A stretch of 39,933 nucleotides of DNA. Origin: Chloracidobacterium sp. (GTDB lineage Bacteria > Acidobacteriota > Blastocatellia > Pyrinomonadales > Pyrinomonadaceae). Positions 38,989-39,933 of the stretch are shown piece by piece. The notes below the pieces were generated by a model. The model was not told the origin of the DNA. It did not search any database and saw only the letters and a program-made list of their open reading frames with translations. Position numbers and translations under genes: made by a program. Location: assembly GCA_025362075.1 (NCBI GenBank), contig JANYIL010000267.1, positions 1 through 39,933 on the forward strand, read 5' to 3'. Every line of letters begins with the position of its first letter. Position 1 is the first letter of the stretch.

Positions 38989-39933
38989 ATGAACCAATCG
39001 GTTCTGAAATTCGAGCTGAAAATGGCTAAACATCTTATGGAAAAAGTAATCGATCCAATTTGTGGTATGACGGTTTCGCCGGACACTGCGGCCGGTCAAG
39101 ACGAACATGACGGCCAAATGTATTATTTCTGTTCTAAAGAATGTTTGGAGAAATTTAAGGTGAATGTAATGCCCAACGAAGGTTTGGCAGAGACAGAGGA
39201 AAAAAAAGATTTCGGCCACGAAGGTAAAATGACAGCGGCACCGCTTGGTGGTGAAATCGACCCTGTTTGTGGAATGACTGTAAATCCCGAGACGGCAGCC
39301 GGGAACTATGCCTACTTGGGTAAAACCTATTACTTTTGTTCTCCGGGCTGCTCGGAAAAATTCAAGAATGGTCCTGAATCGTTTTTGAAACCAAAAGACG
39401 AACCCCAAAATGTTCCCGGAGATGTCGAATACACATGCCCCATGCACCCACAGATCGTTCAAATTGGTCCCGGCAGCTGCCCTATCTGCGGCATGGCATT
39501 AGAACCAAGGATAGTCAGTTTGGACGATAAGCCCGACGCCGAACTCGGTTATATGACGAGACGTTTTTGGTTTTGCGTCTTATTGACTGTGCCTGTTTTT
39601 GCGTCAGCAACGTTGGAAATGGTTCCGACTTTCGAGCGAATGGTTCCAATGCGAGTTTCGCTATGGGTCCAGTTTTTCCTGGCCACGCCCGTAGTTTTGT
39701 GGGGTGGTTTCCCCTTTTTTCAACGGGGCTGGGCCTCGATCAAGAATCTTAGCCCAAACATGTTCACGCTGATCGCGGTGGGCACGACCGCAGCCCTGAT
39801 ATACAGCATAATCGGTTTGTTTTTTCCGCAACTTTTTCCCTCCTCGTTTCGCGGTCATTCAGGGGAAGTCCCCGTTTATTTCGAGGCAGCAGCGGTAATC
39901 ACGACACTGGTTTTGTTGGGTCAGGTCCTTGAA
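38989..39933 (+). CDS. Copper-type P1B ATPase N-terminus with two YHS domains and a heavy-metal-binding domain (runs off window)
   Basis: [16 protein letters not shown]...[29 protein letters not shown]...[39 protein letters not shown]; ATPase TM region [46 protein letters not shown]. The frame is open to the edge and absent from the supplied ORF track. Confidence 0.9.
   Translation, partial: MNQSVLKFELKMAKHLMEKVIDPICGMTVSPDTAAGQDEHDGQMYYFCSKECLEKFKVNVMPNEGLAETEEKKDFGHEGKMTAAPLGGEIDPVCGMTVNPETAAGNYAYLGKTYYFCSPGCSEKFKNGPESFLKPKDEPQNVPGDVEYTCPMHPQIVQIGPGSCPICGMALEPRIVSLDDKPDAELGYMTRRFWFCVLLTVPVFASATLEMVPTFERMVPMRVSLWVQFFLATPVVLWGGFPFFQRGWASIKNLSPNMFTLIAVGTTAALIYSIIGLFFPQLFPSSFRGHSGEVPVYFEAAAVITTLVLLGQVLE

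Noticed and set aside
39567-39752. 61-aa ORF near the right edge
   Set aside because: Out of frame within the open YHS-type ATPase frame.
1-39933. CRISPR arrays, tRNA/rRNA genes, transposases, prophage genes
   Set aside because: None recognised on reading; no regularly spaced direct repeats, tRNA cloverleaf or mobile-element protein motifs seen.

Overview
The window reads as a bacterial chromosomal segment of moderate GC, possibly Acidobacteriota-like, though that taxonomy is a guess. It is densely packed with stress, metal-transport and central-carbon genes. From left to right: (1) the truncated end of an N4/N6 DNA methyltransferase coupled by an ATGA overlap to a NotI-family restriction endonuclease; (2) a stress block with a PII P-type ATPase, a PPOX-family flavoprotein, a decayed zinc-alcohol-dehydrogenase remnant, CYTH and CHAD proteins, two universal stress proteins, and an NtrC-type response regulator coupled to a hybrid PAS histidine kinase; (3) small stress proteins (DUF5335, YtxH, DUF1269-like, DUF302); (4) a Met-rich envelope copper-type cluster with a Met-rich secreted protein, multicopper oxidase, Gly/Met-rich membrane peptide, Met-rich outer-membrane protein, DUF5676, SHOCT, a Cys-rich CBS protein, a DUF6629-like protein and a P1B ATPase with a CPD motif; (5) a carbon and transport block with a USP, truncated alpha/beta hydrolase, MFS transporter, pgm, glucoamylase-like protein, divergent NRAMP, phosphoketolase, acetate kinase, MgtA-type ATPase, and a YHS-YHS-HMBD copper ATPase running off the right edge. 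The most interesting signal is non-coding. Three divergent intergenic regions (4687-5014, 8952-9187, 13473-13793) each carry sigma-54-like -24/-12 elements, and each has a central A/T-core palindrome related to GTGCGAAATTTTTCGCAC. In two of the three regions the palindrome is paired with a second copy 21 bp away. This suggests a previously undescribed sigma-54/enhancer stress regulon driven by the response regulator/kinase pair in the window. All calls are by eye; no searches were run.
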